Shown here in pieces: positions 5,040-6,246 of a stretch of DNA of 6,246 nt; position 1 is the first letter of the stretch, and every line of letters begins with the position of its first letter. Both the position numbers and the translations under genes were made by a program. The stretch is from Burkholderiales bacterium. Its GTDB lineage: Bacteria; Actinomycetota; Thermoleophilia; Gaiellales; Gaiellaceae. The stretch lies in NCBI GenBank assembly GCA_025935595.1, contig JAICUZ010000160.1:1-6246 (forward strand), read 5' to 3'. The notes beneath the pieces are model-generated. The model made no database searches and had not been told where the DNA came from. It saw only the letters and a list, made by a program, of their open reading frames with translations.

Positions 5040-6164
5040 CTATACCAAGGGATAGTCCGATTTAACGGATCGCTTACGCATTGCGTCCGCGGCGAGAGCG
5101 AGCGCCGCGAACGTCACCGCCGGGAGCTGCCAGTCCCAGTCGACTCCTGCATGGAGCGCGAACACCGTGAGCCCTGCGGCGGGCACGACTGAGCCGCTGC
5201 GAATCGCGACGAAGAGGGGAATCGCGACGAACGCGACGATCAGCAAGAGACCGGCGACGCCGGTCTCGGAGAGCGCCTGCAGGTACAAGCTGTGCGCGTC
5301 GCGCGCGTGCGGCGCCTGCTGATGGACGATGCCGAACGTCCCCGCACCGCTCCCGCTGAACGGGTGCACGGCAACGGTCGAGCGGGCGGCACTCCAGTAC
5401 GCCGCCCGGTCGCCGAGGAAGGCGGGTGGATGAGAAAGCAAGGCCGTGAGCGCGGCCGACGCTGCGACGACCACCAACGCGGCGACCGCCCGCCGACGGA
5501 GTCGAAGAGCCGCCGCGACGCCGCAGCCGAGCACCGCCGCGAGCATCCCGGCGCGGCTGCCGCTCAGGACGAGCACGGGCGCGAACAGGCCGAGCGGCAG
5601 CGCATATGCCGGGCGCCGGTGCTGCAAGGCGAGGCCCACGCAGACCACGAGCCCGATCGCCGCCAGGGCGCCGAGCCCGTTCGCGTACCCGATCGGGCCG
5701 GTGAGCAGCGTGCCCTCGTACGGATCGACGTGCGCGCCGGTGACGGCGCGCTCCACGAGGGCCCAGGCACCGACGACGCCTGCCCCGAGAGCGACGCCGG
5801 TCACCAGGCCCTCACCTGCGAGCGCGAAGCCCGCAAGACCGACCAGGTACAGCACCGTCCGCTGCACGTCGACGAGCGACGCAGACGGATCCGCCGACCA
5901 GGAAACCGAGACGAGCGACAGTGCGGCGAACGCGGCGAGCGGCAGAAAGAGCAGTACCGTCGGCCTGGCGCGCCGGACCGGCGCCCAGAGCAGCAGGAGG
6001 CAGGAGAACGCGCTCAGGACGACCGAGCCGACGCGCCACGACGACGGGAAGAACCCTCCCTGGGCGGCGGCGAACGCGACCACCGTCGCGGCTGCGGTCG
6101 CCGTGCCCAGCAGCGCTGGAGGCGGCGCGAACGCCGCCCCCAGCCGCTGTGCCGTCAGGCTCAC
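5040..6164 (-). CDS. O-antigen ligase / polymerase-like membrane protein (Wzy_C family)
   Basis: A polytopic membrane protein of 374 residues, with roughly ten hydrophobic segments, resembling the ligases and polymerases that join or transfer polysaccharide chains at the outer face of the membrane. Family-like features: GYANGLGALAAIGL (159-172), SGSRAG with R204 (201-206), the Wzy_C region RAAYWSAARSTVAVHPFSGS (253-272) leading into GAGTF (273-277), then DAHSLYLQALSETGVAGL (289-306) with H291, and a C-terminal HAGVDWDWQLPAV (338-350). Arg and His residues in the outer loops are the usual candidate catalytic residues. Ligase and polymerase cannot be separated from sequence alone. It is slightly shorter than many family members and has no C-terminal TPR region. 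The GTG at 6164 has GAGG five bases upstream and starts seven bases after the stop of the preceding gene, so the two are co-transcribed. Confidence 0.85.
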   Translation of the reverse strand: MSLTAQRLGAAFAPPPALLGTATAAATVVAFAAAQGGFFPSSWRVGSVVLSAFSCLLLLWAPVRRARPTVLLFLPLAAFAALSLVSVSWSADPSASLVDVQRTVLYLVGLAGFALAGEGLVTGVALGAGVVGAWALVERAVTGAHVDPYEGTLLTGPIGYANGLGALAAIGLVVCVGLALQHRRPAYALPLGLFAPVLVLSGSRAGMLAAVLGCGVAAALRLRRRAVAALVVVAASAALTALLSHPPAFLGDRAAYWSAARSTVAVHPFSGSGAGTFGIVHQQAPHARDAHSLYLQALSETGVAGLLLIVAFVAIPLFVAIRSGSVVPAAGLTVFALHAGVDWDWQLPAVTFAALALAADAMRKRSVKSDYPLV

Positions 6165-6171
6165 CTGCGCC

Positions 6172-6246
6172 TCACCGGTTGACGGTCACCTGCACGAGGC
6201 GACGCGTCGACGTGCCGCCGAGGACGTCCTGGCCATCGACGCGGGC
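6172..6246 (-). CDS. C-terminal end of an unidentified gene, cut by window edge
   Basis: The last 24 codons and TGA stop of a minus-strand gene that begins beyond the right edge. The visible tail, DVLGGTSTRRLVQVTVNR, ends in an alternating beta-strand-like stretch. It is too short to assign. The seven-base gap to the O-antigen-ligase-like gene, with that gene's ribosome-binding site overlapping this stop (GGTGAGG), shows an operon, so a role in surface-polysaccharide synthesis or export is plausible but unproven. The frame was chosen because it ends exactly where the next gene's ribosome-binding site begins and stays open to the edge. Confidence 0.55.
   Translation of the reverse strand, partial: ARVDGQDVLGGTSTRRLVQVTVNR

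Noticed and set aside
5037..5052. Stem TCCCT/AGGGA as a terminator for the ligase-like gene
   Set aside because: Only five base pairs, overlaps the stop codon and has no following T tract.
2090..5065. A 991-codon open frame on the plus strand across scpB, scpA and lgt
   Set aside because: It is antisense to three clearly recognised genes, and its product is an Arg/Asp/Pro-rich low-complexity sequence. Long antisense frames are expected in GC-rich coding DNA.
5292..6182. A 296-codon plus-strand open frame opposite the ligase-like gene
   Set aside because: Arg/Glu/Gln-rich, no recognisable domain, and antisense to a membrane protein with clear Wzy_C motifs.
1..6246. CRISPR arrays, tRNA/rRNA genes, insertion sequences, toxin-antitoxin or defence genes
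   Set aside because: Looked for on both strands; no spaced direct repeats, cloverleaf pattern, terminal inverted repeats with transposase, or matching protein motifs were seen.

Overview
The window is compact, strongly GC-rich bacterial chromosome. The style is actinobacterial: a NarL/DesK-type kinase and regulator pair, frequent GTG/TTG starts, short overlaps between genes, and TTGACR/TAGRRT-like promoter hexamers. The O-antigen-ligase-like protein with its HAGVDWDW motif and a 66-residue 'DVDLHAA...RRGCAPELAAQILL' protein remind me of Thermoleophilia (Solirubrobacterales/Gaiellales). That placement is an inference from memory, not a search.

Layout. (1) Positions 1-1751, minus strand: a two-component operon made of a membrane histidine kinase followed by a LuxR/NarL-type response regulator. 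They are joined by an ATGA overlap, and the regulator runs off the left edge lacking only a few C-terminal residues. (2) Positions 1752-1880: the only true divergent promoter region. It holds an 18-bp perfect palindrome, an 8-bp-period GATCGNNN repeat, and two mirrored TGACG...TAGCGT...GAAGGC promoter-like elements. One of these suggests that the kinase mRNA is leaderless. (3) Positions 1881-2501, plus strand: a six-helix membrane protein of unknown function, the obvious candidate target of the two-component system. (4) Positions 2498-4972, minus strand: a 66-residue protein, then lgt (prolipoprotein diacylglyceryl transferase), scpA and scpB (kleisin and winged-helix subunits of the SMC condensin). 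scpB and the membrane-protein gene converge and share one TTAA as their two stop codons. (5) Positions 5040-6246, minus strand: an O-antigen ligase/polymerase-like membrane protein, preceded seven bases upstream by the last 24 codons of another gene, so this is the end of a probable surface-polysaccharide operon.

Together the window holds a sensor/response module with a probable membrane-protein target, a housekeeping operon joining lipoprotein maturation to chromosome condensation, and the tail of a polysaccharide operon. No stretch over 300 bases lacks a gene. I saw no tRNA, rRNA, CRISPR array, insertion sequence or clear intrinsic terminator. I found no strong candidate for an entirely new system. 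The least explained parts are the control region at 1752-1880, the palindrome sitting on the lgt start codon, and the small protein upstream of lgt.
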